From NCBI RefSeq assembly GCF_002234675.1, contig NC_019862.2, positions 17,941,514-18,005,513 of the forward strand: a stretch of 64,000 nucleotides of DNA. The letters are read 5' to 3'. The DNA comes from Oryzias latipes. Its lineage: Eukaryota > Chordata > Actinopteri > Beloniformes > Adrianichthyidae. Shown here in pieces: positions 1 through 51,835 of this stretch; position 1 is the first letter of the stretch; every line of letters starts with the position of its first letter. The notes beneath the pieces were generated by a model, which saw only the letters and a program-made list of their open reading frames with translations, was not told the DNA's origin and made no database searches. The translations under genes and the position numbers were made by a program.

Positions 1-31781
<31,781 letters not shown>

Positions 31782-34700
31782 ATAATCGCTCTCACACGCA
31801 CACACACACACACTCGCACTGTCAATACTTCCCACTCGTCTGATTTTCTATTATCAGCCTGCTTCCCCTCTAACATGGTGACACACATGCATATTCACAC
31901 AAGCACACTAGGTGGGCGAAGCTGGGACTATCCGGGACTCACGTCTGTCCAGCAGCCTGTTGGTGGATCTTCCTTCAGCTCAGTTCCTTATTGTTCAAGG
32001 AAGTGGTTCCAATCAAGGCGACATGTACCATTATCTGATTTATTTCATTACTGTTCTTATTGTTGTTGTTGTTGTTGTTTTCATATTAACAAAGGGTAAT
32101 GCATTCATGTATGGGTTTGTAATGATAATATTGTCACCAAGAGGCAGACTTTTGCACGCTGTAGCTTTAAGAGCATGTTTTGGGGACAAATCTTGATCGT
32201 TTTCCTGTTCTGTCTGTCTGCTTGTCTTTTCTCATTGTATCTCTTCTGTTTAGAGTTTCATGTTTATTTCTGTCTTTCCTTTTCATATTTCATCCCGTTC
32301 TTTTTTTTCAACATTGACAGCCTTTAGACTCGAGGTGAATTTTTAAAAAATTCTATCCTTAAGGTTCCCACAACAATTTGGCCTTGATGGTCAAAGAAAA
32401 GATTCTGTTTAGAGAAAATGTTCCCCATGAATTTAGCCTTTTTGGGGGAAATTGTATTGAGACTTAATGCCATTAGATTTGAAACAATTATAAATTATAG
32501 TCAATTTGTTTTTTAAAGTAAAAACTCAACTCATAATGCTGGAGCAAAACACTGAGAGCTTTGGTCCTGTATTTTTCACATTTACCAAAATTATGCTGAA
32601 AAAAGTAAATACTGTATACACTTTGTGATAGATATTTCAGACATCACTGTAAATCAGATAAGTTGATGGTTTGATGCAGTGTCTACAGGCAGGAACCCAA
32701 CATTACCTTTAAAATGCCTTTTCTTGTGAGATTTTGGTGACAGACGTGCTGCATACTTCATACATGACACCACTAGGTTGTGTGTTTGTGAAAAAACCCT
32801 GTAAAAATGTAAAAATGCGGAGCTGAACCAAATTATACATCAAATTTCTTTGACAAAAGCATAAACAATCTTGGGAATAAACTGGGGTTGATTTGGCCAT
32901 TTGCATCCCATCTAGAAATTTACAATAGCTTAGTTTTATGGAAAGGAGACATGTGGGCCCTTGTTTGTGCAGAAATATTGACTTGTTTTTCATGTTGAAT
33001 TGAAATATTAAGAAAAGGTTGGGTTTAGCAGGTTCAAACTCCTGTGTTTTTAAAAATGTGGAAACTTCTTCAGAATTCATCATTCTGTCCTAAATGATCA
33101 CAGCATAAACACAATATGGCCAAATGAGTAAACTGAATGACCAGCTGAGTGATGCATTTACATCGTGAGAAAAACTGAGCCTCACAAGCAGACGTCTCCG
33201 GCTCTATTTAGAAGATATGGCGTTGACAAACCTGTCAGTGTTGCTCATTCTAACCTGTGAAAGTTTAATAACATTTTGACATCATTTCCTATCAATTCTA
33301 GCATCTTCAAATGTTTTCTGTTGCTTTTAAAGTGACTAAAATGGTTGCACCAACTGACAGTGTGTTAAAAACCAACAATTCATGCATTAAAACCTGATTT
33401 TTTTTTTTCTTCTTCTGCCAATAGCTCTAAAAAGGGTTCACTCTCGTTTTTTGGTCTAGTTTTTTTTTTTTTTTTTTCTGTAGCAAAACCATGAATCCTT
33501 AAATGTCACATCAATGGTTTGATTTAAGTTAGTCTGGGATCCAGATGCCGCATTCAAAAGTAGATGTTAAAAGAATGTGTGTGAGGTAATGGTTGTAGAG
33601 ACAGGTCCTGGATTGTAACAGCCATGCCAGAAACCTCCCCACAACCTTCCCACATTATGAACTTGTCCGAAAACATGGGTTAAAATGGCCATAATTCCTT
33701 TATTTATCAGAAAAGATCAGTCACCCGTTCTAGGATAAAAACTCATTTGCATGGGAGTATGTTGAAAAGAGCAAAGTGCAATCAAAACACACCAGTGCTC
33801 CCAAGCTTTGGGGTTTTTTGCTCCTAAAAAAGTTCTGAAATTTGACATTACCTTTAATGTACAACAATGATGTGAAGTGAAGGTGGAATAGTACATTCAG
33901 ACTAGTGATGAAGATGCAAGAACAAAACTGGGTTAGATCAACACTGTATATGTGTGTGAAAATTTAATAATATTTTCATCTAGAATTTTACAAAATCCTG
34001 TGGAAAATGTAGGTCCAGATGCTCTCTGTATGAATTTTGACTTTGTTCCGTTCTCTTGTTTGTTTTTATTCCTTCACTTGTCCTCCATTCGTCCACAGTG
34101 GGACATCAGTTGAGCTTAGACAGTGTATCGTCTCCTTCATCAACCCTATGATGTTCACCTTCCTCTTTCCTTCTTATTGTAGTTGCATTAATGAGGGCTG
34201 GTTTCCTAAAAGCATCTCCAACCACAAAGCTGATACATACTCCTTTCTGACCTGATCTTCACAGCTTTGAGTTGACGGTGTCTGTATGTCTTACATGTGG
34301 GTCCTCCTCTGGTGAAAGCTTCTGTCATGAATGGTTGATCTGCTGCATGACTCCTTCAGTTCAAGTTGTTTTGTTTTTTTCTCTCATGCTGCGTTTAGAA
34401 CTCTGAGCCTTCTCTGTATACTTCTGAAGCTGTATCCACGTGGGACGTCTGCACTCCGCACATTACTGCATGGTACTGAGGGGATTTTTTTTTAACCCAA
34501 TTTCCAGCTGAAGTTTGTATCTCGTCAAACATGTCTTCATGAAAGTAAACTGGCATCTGCTAAACCCTTCGCCTGTTAATTAACAGCTAAAAAAAATGCA
34601 AGCGGAATCAATCAGACTAACCTGACGTGTTTTCAAGCGTAACATGTTCGATGCTTTGGGTGACACACCCCATGTACGGACTTGAAAGCCATCCACTCCC

Positions 34701-35100
34701 CCGCCACCACCCTGGAGCCTGAGGCGACTCCTCCAAGCTGACAGGAGACCAGAGACACACAGAAAGGCGGTTCTGTCAGCAGGGTAGCTCCCACATCCCA
34801 ACAATGACTTCTCCATGTGACCAAGTGTTGAAGGCCTCATTTCCTCCCAGAATGTTGAGCTAAACTAAGTCTTTTCTGTAACCCTCGAGATGAGTCGTGT
34901 TTGTCTGTTGAAAGAACTGAGCTCTGTGTGACTCTGGCTTTGTGTTTTAGCCGAGGGACCATCTCACTGTCTGTTAGAGTAAAGCACCGATGCAAAGAAT
35001 CTATTACAGAGATGGATCTATATCTAACATATTATATTTATCCCTGCTCTAACTGCCTATTTTGGTACAAAAAAATAAAAGTCTTGAGATTTACTGAACT
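31782..35100 (+). other. dlg1: likely dlg1 3'UTR
   Basis: After the dlg1 stop there is no other gene for 5.8 kb. A polyadenylation signal AATAAA at 35074-35079 is the best candidate for the distal end; earlier AATAAA-like sites may also be used. A (TTG)n repeat lies near 32060-32080 and a T-run near 33459-33478. Transcript data are needed for the true end. Confidence 0.5.
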
Positions 35101-37500
35101 CCCTCGACCAATGACTAGAAATGCTTATTGTTTTTGTTATGTGGTATGAATGTGAACATTTCAAATGGAAATGGAATTTCCTGTATTTTGTCCTTAATGT
35201 CGGGTTTGATTCCATCTTTGCTGTTGTGACTCCAGCACTATATTTCCAAACCACCTAAAAGTATAGAAAACGTCAGACAATCATTTAAAATATCAAATAG
35301 CTTAAATTGCACAAAAATATATTTTTTAAATTAATGACTGTGAAGGAGGCAGTTTTTTTCATTGTACATGTCAGAGCCAGACATGGACTCTGAAAAAAAA
35401 TCATTTTAGTCTATTTTAGTTTGGGCATATTGATTGTTTTGAAATGGGAGCATCCAAAGCTTGGTCGGTTTGAGTCCTCCTTTGTTAAAACAATACTAAT
35501 ACATTTGTTTTAATAACGAAAAGGGTGGAAGAGACTAGTAGTAAATTGAATTTTCAAGTTTGTTTAAAATGTATCATTTACAACAAAAGGTTAGCAATGC
35601 CATGATAGGCTTGAAATGAGAAAAACTGTATGAAAAGATTTTACTGGTTCCATACGGATAATCAAAAAGACACCAAAAAATGTGTTTTAAATTACATACA
35701 CATAGACTTTTTCAAAGAAGCCTTTACTATAACTGTTGCGACATGGTAAATTTAAAATCAGAAGGTATTTAAAAGTCACAAATCCAAAGGGGAAATAGGA
35801 AAGAAGGGCTCTTCTCAAGTGTTGAAAAATAAAAAAAAGTCTCTGATTTAACCCAAAACCAAGACATTGCTGCTAAATGTGTTTTTGCTGGAGCTAAATA
35901 ATGAAACAAATCACGAAATGTTACGACAAAAGATGAAAATTAGTTTTACTGAGTTTTGCACAATATTTACTTGATTACCTTGGCGATACACACATTAATC
36001 TGTAAAATGGGAGGTTTATTTATTTTCTTTTACTGGAAAGCATCTAAAATAATAATAATCTGACGGTTTTCCTAGACTTGTTCACAGGACTCATAAAAAA
36101 AAAAATCCAAAGGCTCACAGTTTCACTTTATCAGTTCATTGGGTTCTTCTTATGGAATTACAAATCGCCCGCTTAGTTGTCTTTACGCCCTTTCACTTAT
36201 TGGCAGATTTGTAATTCCATATCTTCTGCTCGTGTGAGCTATAAACCCAGTAATTTACTGACATAAAAGTGAGACATTACACTTTAAGAGAAAAAAAAAA
36301 CGAATTGTGAGACTAGGGATGTAAAAACACGCGGTTTCCAATAAAAATCATGTGTCCGAATGTCATAAAGATCTCTATATATTAACCACAGCCATCATGC
36401 AACACCTGCTGTACGTGACCTGAGAGGAGCAAAGTGTGGGAAACTCAACTGACTGAAACCTTTTTATGAAGAGGAAGGATGCCTCTAAACTGCAAGCTGA
36501 CAGCCTGCAGAAAAAGCAGCAGCAAACATTTGTCCCTGAATAAAACAGATTTTCAGTGTTTTTCTATGAAGTGCAAAAGTTAATTTGTTGCTTTTTATCC
36601 TCCTTAATTAACAGAGGTAGATGTCAGGCAGAATACTTGTAGTGTTTTTACTCTTTCTTCAATATTTCATTTAAACGGAAACTGAAAATATTTGGTTTTC
36701 ACCATAAGCTTTCTACATGAGGGTTTGCGAAAAGCTGTGTTGAAGTTATTGTGCGTGCATGGGGTTGATCCTCATGAGCTCCCCTCTTGACAAATTGACC
36801 AACCTTTATTGCCAGTAGGATTGAGTTTAAGTGTGCATTGCTGCATTTTTAGGTTATGTCAGCGTGTCCTTTGAACTGCTTACTTGACTAAAAAGCTCCT
36901 GCTTCTCCAACCAGCTGGGGTTCTCCCACATCCCAGCATGGAAGGGAAGTCAAAAAAGTTAAAAAGTTTTCAATCTGATGCACAATTCAATACAGAAATT
37001 ATACATTTTAAATCTTCTTTCATAGATACTGGTATTTACTTTTTTCTTTTATTTTTTAGCAATAATTAATCAATCAAAAACATATTAGCAGGACAAATGT
37101 ACTTTCTCCTTCACAAACTCCTCTAAAACTCCAAACAAACAGCAGAAAAAAAATAGTTTTCTGGCCACAGAATTGAGTCAGTCCCCCACAGACTCTCTCT
37201 GTTAGCCCGGGTCCTTCCTTCTGCATATGAGCTCCACAAGAGTGGAGAACAGAAGTAAGTGGAAAGCAAAGGTGGAGTCAGAATGTCAAAAAGGCTCTCT
37301 GTCCAAGCGTTGGCCTGCAGCCACGAAGCAGCAGAGACGTGTCAGCCCAGGTAAGCCAGGCCTGCACTCCTCTGCAAAAACTGCACCCTCCCTCTAAAAC
37401 TCAGTCTTGTAGAGCTGTAAATGTTAAACCACCGCCTCGTCTGACCATTACAGGAGGACTTTAGGCCGGACTGCAAAGATAGAAGGAGGACTTTGGCTCA
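35101..37500. other. dlg1-meltf intergenic region
   Basis: AT-rich, no gene seen. The one notable structure is an inverted repeat at 36151-36222: tatggaattacaaatc and gatttgtaattccata with about 40 bases between, perhaps a small MITE. Confidence 0.5.
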
Positions 37501-37510
37501 GGAGACGCCA

Positions 37511-37516
37511 TATAAA
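37511..37516 (+). promoter_or_regulatory. meltf: TATA box of meltf
   Basis: TATAAA in gccatataaagaagag lies 54 bases upstream of the meltf ATG, in the right place for a start of transcription near 37541. Confidence 0.6.
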
Positions 37517-37569
37517 GAAGAGCAGTCTAACAGAAGCTGTTTAGTGCAGAAGTGAGAAGGAGTGAAGCC

Positions 37570-45040
<7,471 letters not shown>

Positions 45041-46290
45041 ACACAGCTCGTCCAGCTCTGCTTTCTTCCGCTCACTTCTCTTTGTGATTCCTGTTTCTCC
45101 ACTCTCCTTTTTCTGTCACTCGACACTAATCTTGAGGTTGTAACCGTCCTGATTGCTGTCCGCTCGAATCAGACTCAGTAGCATCAGTTCAGTTTAGCCC
45201 GGCTTTTCTGGGAACCTTCTGTTCATTCTGCACATCTACTACCTTTTATTGGCTTTAGACATGAGAGGACGACATGTTGGAGCTCCCTGTGGATTGGAAA
45301 AGTGTTATTGTTAAAGCGCAGCACACTTTTATGGCAGAGAAATGTCAGCTACTTTCAGCTAGTGGGGTTTAATGGGAGATTTAGACACTTTTGGGTGAGC
45401 TGCCATATCAGTGCGTATGCTGTCACCTGTTACATTTTACATCATACTGTTTAAAAGACAGAGACCAATATTTTAGATTTAACTCACCGAGATGTTACCT
45501 TCAAGTGCAGCACATTGACAAACCGTCTTTTGTTCTTCTTGTTTTTGTGCTGAAAATGTATCTGTTGAAGTAGTCTGAGGCTTTGTGCACCAGAATACCA
45601 TATTTGCAAGAATTCAATAGTTATTTTCTTTAAGACCCATACTAAGAATGAATGACTGCTTCTCCATAGGCTGTCTGCTTCATGCGTTCTGCTTAAATTC
45701 TCAAAGAAAAGAAGGTATTTTTCAAGCCCTGAATACTGAAACTCTGTTTTGCCATTTCTTTCTAATTTGTTCATTAATGCACTAAATTATGTTGCACAGA
45801 AACGTACTGAACCACGTTTGGTTCCTGACATTTGGGGAGAGCATGAAGGATGCAAACTGGGGTTAATGCAGCAATTCAGTTCAGATTCAATTGAATTCAA
45901 ACTGTACATGAATCCAAATAAGAAAACTCCTTCTCTTTTTATTTAGAAAAGATGTACTTTTCTTGGGTGATTTGGGGCTTTAAGCACAAGACTTTCAGGT
46001 TCTCAGACTTCTGAGCTACACATGCTCCTTGATGCTATTTTAAAATGTTGATTGAACGTGTTTTATTTTTCCAGTGTTGAGAGATTTATTTTTATATGAA
46101 GTTCAGGTGTCATATCAGTGTATATGTACTGACTCATGCCGTCTGAGTAATGCCTTCTCTTTCTTCTGATAGAGATTTATTTCTATTTGAAATGATGTAA
46201 CATGTGACTAATATTTAGTTGCCAGGCCAGTGCGTCTGCATAAGTATTTCTACACAAAGCTGTCTGTCTATACAATAAAGCAATATGCAA
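45041..46290 (+). other. meltf: likely meltf 3'UTR
   Basis: From the stop to the first good AATAAA (46274-46279, in tacaataaagcaat) there is no other gene; this is the expected 3'UTR end. Confidence 0.6.
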
Positions 46291-46728
46291 CTATAATGCC
46301 CTCTGTTTTGTTGTGGTTTTACACTTTTTGTCAGACGTTTTGTGCCCATTTTTATTTTTAAACCATTTTCACTCCAAACTTTACACATTTTTTCCAAACT
46401 TTTGAGGTAGAGATTAATACGTTGTATGTATTCTCCTTATGATCATTTTTCATTTGCCAGAATTCTCCGCTTTAACCAAATGAAGTCTAAGTGTACAAGA
46501 ATACTTAGTCTATGCTAAAAGTAAGGTTGTGTAAATTTTCTTTATATGCTGTGTATTGGGAACATAACATGTTCTAATTTAGTCTGAAGTAGTATTCAGT
46601 TAACATACATCCTACGCATATATAGGATCTTTAGTATATTCTCTCTCTCTCTATACCGTAGCCTAATAAAATGAAATTTAAGTGTAGTACTTTTTTGCTA
46701 AAGATCTCTAAAATGTTTTAAGTACCGT

Positions 46729-46810
46729 AGTTAGCTCAACCAGCTAACTTTTAGTGTCATTTCAGTTCTACAATTAAAGCAATTCCAGCGTTTATTAGAC
46801 AAGGGTTTAA
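46729..46810. repeat. diverged copy of the NCBP2AS2 5' flank
   Basis: gttagctcaaccagctaact, then a run like tctacaattaaagcaattcc, parallels 47920-47990 (gttagctcagccagctaact, then cctacaaccaaagcagttac) over about 70 bases in the same orientation. The palindrome GTTAGCT/AGCTAAC is conserved in both. No copy of the coding region is seen beside it. Confidence 0.5.
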
Positions 46811-47286
46811 ATTTCTTATTTATAATTTACTTCAAAAAAAGCAAATGAAAATTTCAGTCAATTATTCTTTTTTTTTAGATTGATTTGTTCTGGTGACAAA
46901 ACGATAACTTGCTGGATTGTCCCAACCTACCAGTGAAAAGAAACTGAATGACATTCATCTGAAATGAGTGAGAAATAGACTTTGTAAAAAAGATGTATTT
47001 TTATTATTGTTTCAGTAAAGAAAAAACTTAAATTAATTGTATTAATTAACTGATTCTCCATTCTTTTCTTTTGGCCCTGAGGGGGAAACAAAATTGTCAC
47101 AGTATTTCAATACCAGCTATTCTTCTGAGATTTTATTTGTTATTTCCTTTAAACTCTGATGTGACCTTTGCAAAATGTGGTTATTGAATTACTTCTATCA
47201 AAAAACATCCACCACGGTAAAATACCCCTAAATATAAGATTGATTGGTTTGACTTAAATCAAACAACAAAGCTTTAAATTAAACAA

Positions 47287-47292
47287 TTTATT
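47287..47292 (-). terminator. candidate poly(A) signal of NCBP2AS2
   Basis: tttatt on the plus strand reads AATAAA on the minus strand, about 315 bases beyond the NCBP2AS2 stop. Confidence 0.4.
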
Positions 47293-47606
47293 ATAGTGAA
47301 CATAGCTTCATTCTTATTGTATGTACATAACATCTCTGTACATGTGTTTTACATGAACAAAAACAGAACTCAGGTTTGTTGGCAGAGTTGTTTACAAGCC
47401 CACTGAGGAAGGGCAATAAAAAATTTAAGTCGGCAATAAAGACACATATTAAAAGGTGCATTAATCATTTAATATCCATAAACTACTTCCTGTTTTGCTT
47501 CAGAGAACTGTTTAGAGAGCTGACATGTCTGCTGGACAGAGTATTGCTCTCTCTAGATGATCAGCAGCTTGTTTTGTGTCTCCATTTTATCTCAGTTCAA
47601 GGTAGT

Positions 47607-47912
47607 TTATTTCTTGATCCTTCCAGATCCCTCCTTCCATCCCTCCTTTACTTCCTCCACGAAGGTATTTCGTACTCTCCGGAGGCGGTTGTTTATCTCT
47701 CCCAAGTCACTCGGGACTTTGCCGGCCTCTTGTCGGACCTGCCGCAGGGTCTCCGACTGGAGGACCCGCTTCGACGTATCCTGGCCGACTATCTGAGCCT
47801 TAGTGATGGCGTAAGCTGTGATCTGGGCCGCCCTGCGAATCGGCCGAGACTCTGCTAATTTTTCGACCAGGTGGAGGTTGTTGATTAGCAGTCCTAGCAT
47901 GCGCGAGAGCAT
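47607..47912 (-). CDS. ncbp2as2: NCBP2AS2 small protein orthologue (101 aa), single exon
   Basis: Minus-strand frame from ATG at 47912 to the stop at 47607, 101 residues. The core LVEKLAESRPIRRAAQITA is almost identical to human NCBP2AS2 (LVERLSESRPIRRAAQLTA), and the downstream KAQIVGQD matches too. The human protein is 99 residues, conserved in vertebrates and of poorly known function. The N-terminus MLSRMLGLLINN is amphipathic or hydrophobic, and the C-terminus is charged (VEEVKEGWKEGSGR). In human it is transcribed divergently from NCBP2, as here, but here about 6 kb and an FKBP2 gene separate them. A plus-strand frame over the same region (47376-47858) is only its shadow. Confidence 0.9.
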   Translation of the reverse strand: MLSRMLGLLINNLHLVEKLAESRPIRRAAQITAYAITKAQIVGQDTSKRVLQSETLRQVRQEAGKVPSDLGEINNRLRRVRNTFVEEVKEGWKEGSGRIKK

Positions 47913-47916
47913 TTTC

Positions 47917-48000
47917 GCCAGTTAGCTCAGCCAGCTAACTTCTGACGTCAGTTTAATCCTACAACCAAAGCAGTTACGACATTCAGTAAAGGAAAAAAAA
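47917..48000 (-). promoter_or_regulatory. NCBP2AS2 5' flank with palindrome
   Basis: GTTAGCT (47921-47927) and AGCTAAC (47933-47939) form an inverted repeat just upstream of the ATG at 47912; TGACGTCA-like tctgacgtcagt (CRE-like) follows at about 47941-47952. The promoter role is inferred from position only. Confidence 0.4.
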
Positions 48001-48679
48001 CTCAAATCTATAACTTGTATATGGATGTCAAATTCAAATATACATTAAAACATCCTTACCTTGGAGAGACAGGTGACCGGCCAGACTAAATGACATAACA
48101 GGAGTTTCTTCTTTTCGAGTTTAATACAGTTGACAAAAAGGCAAAGGGGTGAATTGTCGCCACCTATAGGTAAAGAGAAGCCACAGCGCCATCCGTGTGA
48201 ATTAAATGTACTGGGGGAAATTTTTAAAGTGATGAAAACTCATTAAAGTTGTAAACATATCAAGGTTTTCTGTACTGATATCCATGATTGGGTGTCTCTT
48301 AAAGTTTTAAATATTACCACTTTTTCTTTAACTGATGTTTTCTACTTCATAGACAATTTGGACTGAGATGTTTCTAATCTATGTTATGTTGATGTTAAAC
48401 CTTAACAGAGTCAGTCTGTTGTAAGTCATCTTTTTTAAATCTATTTAAATCTTCTTTATATCTATTAAATCTACTTTTCTGATTATTTTAACTCTCTTAA
48501 ATGTATTTCGAATATGAAAAATAAAAAACAACATTAATTTATAAAAATGTTGAAAAATTCTATTTTAAGTTTTCCCTAAATTAAATTATTTTTCTTTCTT
48601 AAATTATTTTTTTCACTACACTGACTTTGTAAACAATAAACATATAATGCTTTAGAATCTTGGTTTACTCAAAACAACC

Positions 48680-49670
48680 TTCTGGTTCGTCAACTGTTTG
48701 ACTCAAATGCATCTCTAATGTCACACGAAGAATTTTGCCATAAATACAGCTTCAAAATACCTCAAACTGAGTTTACCATTGTCCTAAAGGCAATCCCTAA
48801 ATATGCTAGCATGTTATTTAAAAGCTCATCATTGCAGAGTCCAACTTTATTACCGACTGACCAAACTAAAATAGAAATTAGCCAAATTTGTTTTTTCTCT
48901 TCACGCAACACAAATCGCCTTATACGTTCACTTTTTCAGAAGGATGTTGTGGGTATTACCTATGTAGTTCCTTATCGGAATAATCTAGTTTATCGAAAAA
49001 GATATGGAATCTGCCAGCAAAATATTTGTTAACCAATAAAGTAAAAGAAATCTCATTTAAATTAATCCATGAATTCTAGCCATCCAGACTATACCTGCAA
49101 AGATTCAAAAAAGACATTGATGTAACCTGCTCTTTCTGTCAAGAACACCCTGAAGATGCTGTGAATTTATTATGGTCATGGCCCTTTTCCACTAAACTCT
49201 GGTCTAAAGTTTGTAGCTTTATTTCCGCCCACATAGACTTAGACTTAGACTTAGAACATGAACTTTTTGGCCTCACTCATTGTCCATGTCATAAAAAAAC
49301 AAGTATAATAACAAGTACAATATTATTATTATTATTATTACTATTATTATTATATATTTATTATTATTATTATTATTATTATTGTGCAAATGGAACATTC
49401 ATAAATCAAACTTTTCAAATCACACCCCTCTTTACTCTATCTTTGAGGTCAAACAATACATAAACACAATAAAACATTCTGACAATAAGAAAGCGGTTAA
49501 AACACTTGATCTGTGCATCAGTTTCAATAACTGTGTAAAATGTAATAATAACCCCCTCGCTAGTCTTTTTTCCTATTGTTTTTTCCTATTGCACTGTTTT
49601 GTACTGGATCGTTGTGCTCAACAAAGTTTGTTGGGAAAAAAATAATAATAAAGCTTTAAAAAAAAAGACC
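48680..49670 (+). mobile_element. L1-type LINE remnant, 3' end of ORF2
   Basis: 48718-49032 encodes MSHEEFCHKYSFKIP and VLKAIPKYASMLF, typical of the C-terminal part of fish L1 ORF2. After a frameshift, 49090-49225 reads DVTCSFCQEHPEDAVNLLWS, the C-x2-C zinc-knuckle-like reverse-transcriptase C-terminal motif. A (TTA)n microsatellite (49320-49383) interrupts it, and it ends in aaagctttaaaaaaaaag at about 49668. Degraded and 5'-truncated. Confidence 0.75.
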
Positions 49671-49674
49671 AGCA

Positions 49675-49688
49675 AAGTACTTCCGCCC
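49675..49688 (+). repeat. left target-site duplication of I-type LINE
   Basis: aagtacttccgccc here is repeated exactly at 51836-51849, flanking the LINE. Confidence 0.85.
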
Positions 49689-51835
49689 ATTGGAAAGAGT
49701 CTGTGGTTATTCCTTTAGTAAAACCTGAGAAAGATCCGAGCAGCCCAGAAAATTACAGGCCCATAGCACTCACATCAAATGTTGGTAAAATAATGGAAAG
49801 AATGATACAGTAAATGAGAGATTGTCTTATTACCTGGAAAGTAAAAATGTATTGTCCCAATATCAGAATGGTTTTAGGAAAGGTCGAGAGACCATGGACC
49901 CTGTAGTCTGTATAGCACTTGTGCTATCCTAGGCACTTTAACATTGGGAGTTGGGTCATCTGGACCCACTAGACAGTGCTCTGAACCTTTTTTCTTCAAG
50001 GATTTGTGATCCTCACTGGTATCCATGGATTACATGAAATCTTTCCACCTTTATCCACCTTTGTCATGGTAGGGAGACCACGTCAATGTACGGATGGGGT
50101 CATCTAAGATAGCACAAGGGGTAGAACCGGACATTAGGAAAGCCCAAGTAGATAAGGAATGTTTGGTTGCAGTATTTTTTTTATAAAGAAAAGGCCTATG
50201 ACATGGTCTGGAAAGAGGGTTTATTGATAAAATTAGGTAATTTAGGACTTACTGGATGAATTTATAATTGGATTAAGGATTTTTATTTGATAGATATGTT
50301 CAAGTTAGAATAGGAAAGTCTTTTTCTAATAGATACGTAGTGGATAATGGAACCCCACAAGGAAGTGTGATTAGCCCTGTGCTGTTTTCAATTATGATTA
50401 ATGATATCTTTAACTCCATTGGATGTGAATTTGGGAAAGCATTATTTGCAGATGACGGAGCATTGTGGAAGAGGGGAAGAATATCCATTATGTGAAGAGA
50501 GAGATACAAGACGCTATTACGGAGGTGGAAAACTGGTCCTATGATGGGGCTTCAAATTTTCAGTGGCTAAAACAAAATGCATGATTTTTACTATGAAACG
50601 TGAAAATGTTTTGAACTTAAAATTATATGGAGAAGTATTGGAGCAAGTGCAAAGTTTTAGGTATCTTGGAGTTATATTTGATACAAAATTGAAATGGAGA
50701 GAGGATATTGATAGTATAGTAGGGAGATGTAAGAAAGTCATAAATATTATGAGATGCTTGAAAGGCACTGGGTGGGGAGCTAGTGCACGGGCATTGAGAC
50801 AAATATACGTTACAATGATTAGGTCAGTCACAAATTATGGAATTATTGTTTACAATTCGGCTTGCAAACTCTGTTACATAAGGTAGTGGTAATTCAAAAT
50901 CAGGTGTTGAGAATATGTACTGGGGCTATGAGGTCAACTCCTGCTGTGTCATTACAAGTTGAAATGGGGGATCTGCCATTGAATCTCAGAGTAAGGCAAC
51001 TGCTACTTCATTATTGGGTGAACATACAGGGTTGTGCAGATGAAAAGCACATGGTTAGGAGAACTATTGCTCCCTGTTGGGAAAGTGGTATTGGGAAACA
51101 CGAAAGTGTTGCTTGGAAATTAGCTAGATTAGCGAGAGAAAACAAAAGATTCATGGTAAAACCCTAAAGAAGACGTTTTTGTTCCCGGCCACTCCTTTCT
51201 GGGTTTTTCCAACCAGGAAGATGGAGGGTAGCAAAGGGAAGCGACACTGGGATGAAATCACAGCAGACAGGTTAGACACATAACATGCCTTATTTATTTC
51301 CATATATACAGATGGATCTAAAGACCCAGAAACAAAGAGAACTGTTTTTTCTTTCTGTACCCCTACATTGGGAAAATGTGTCAGAATCAAGACGTCAAAG
51401 GATCTTTCAGTTTTTGCAGTTGAAATGTTGGCAATGTCATTTAGTTCAGAGATCACGGCATACTATCACGATTGAGGATGGGACACACTGCTCTAAATAA
51501 TACATTACATTTGATAGGGAAACATCCAACTGGTTTCTGTGAGTGCGGGAAAGGCGAAGAATCAGTGGAGCACGTTTTGTGTCATTGCGAATTGTATAGG
51601 GAAGCAAGTAGACAGCTGGAGAATAGAGCACGGGTGCCAGAGGGTGAACGGCTGAATTTAAAGAAGCTTTTGGGAGGGGAAGAAAATTTTAATGGTGCAA
51701 TTATAGTTTTTTTTTTTTTTTAGCAGAACCAGAATCAGGCAGTCCCCAACTCCGACCCATACTCCAATACAGTATGTGGCGGTAATGCACCCTGACGTTG
51801 GTGCCTCCCGCTATTTAAACTACAAGAAGAAGAAG
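49689..51835 (+). mobile_element. I-clade-like LINE, 5'-truncated, frameshifted
   Basis: A non-LTR retrotransposon insertion bounded by an exact 14-bp duplication. It encodes, in broken frames, reverse transcriptase with KPEKDPSSPENYRPIALTS at its start, the catalytic FADD (50445-50456), FRYLGVIFDTKLKWRED (50563-50886) and the thumb region VIQNQVLRICTGAMRSTPA; RNase H remnants (IYTDGSKDPETK-like, about 51300); and a C-terminal Cys/His motif (FCECGKGEESVEHVLCHC, 51530-51600). It ends with tatgtggcggtaatgcaccc and a (GAA)n tail. The RNase H domain points to the I group. A MITE (49917-50121) is nested in it. Confidence 0.85.
49917..50121 (-). mobile_element. MITE copy C nested inside the LINE
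   Basis: cacttgtgctatcctaggca to gatagcacaagggg, same family as 43721-43925 in the opposite orientation. LINE sequence resumes at about 50122 (tagaaccggacattaggaaa). It inserted after the LINE did. Confidence 0.85.

Noticed and set aside
47376-47858. 160-aa plus-strand frame
   Set aside because: It lies opposite the clearly conserved NCBP2AS2 frame; its own sequence matches no family.
50563-51167. Two long plus-strand frames as host genes
   Set aside because: They are reverse transcriptase thumb fragments within the duplication-flanked LINE.
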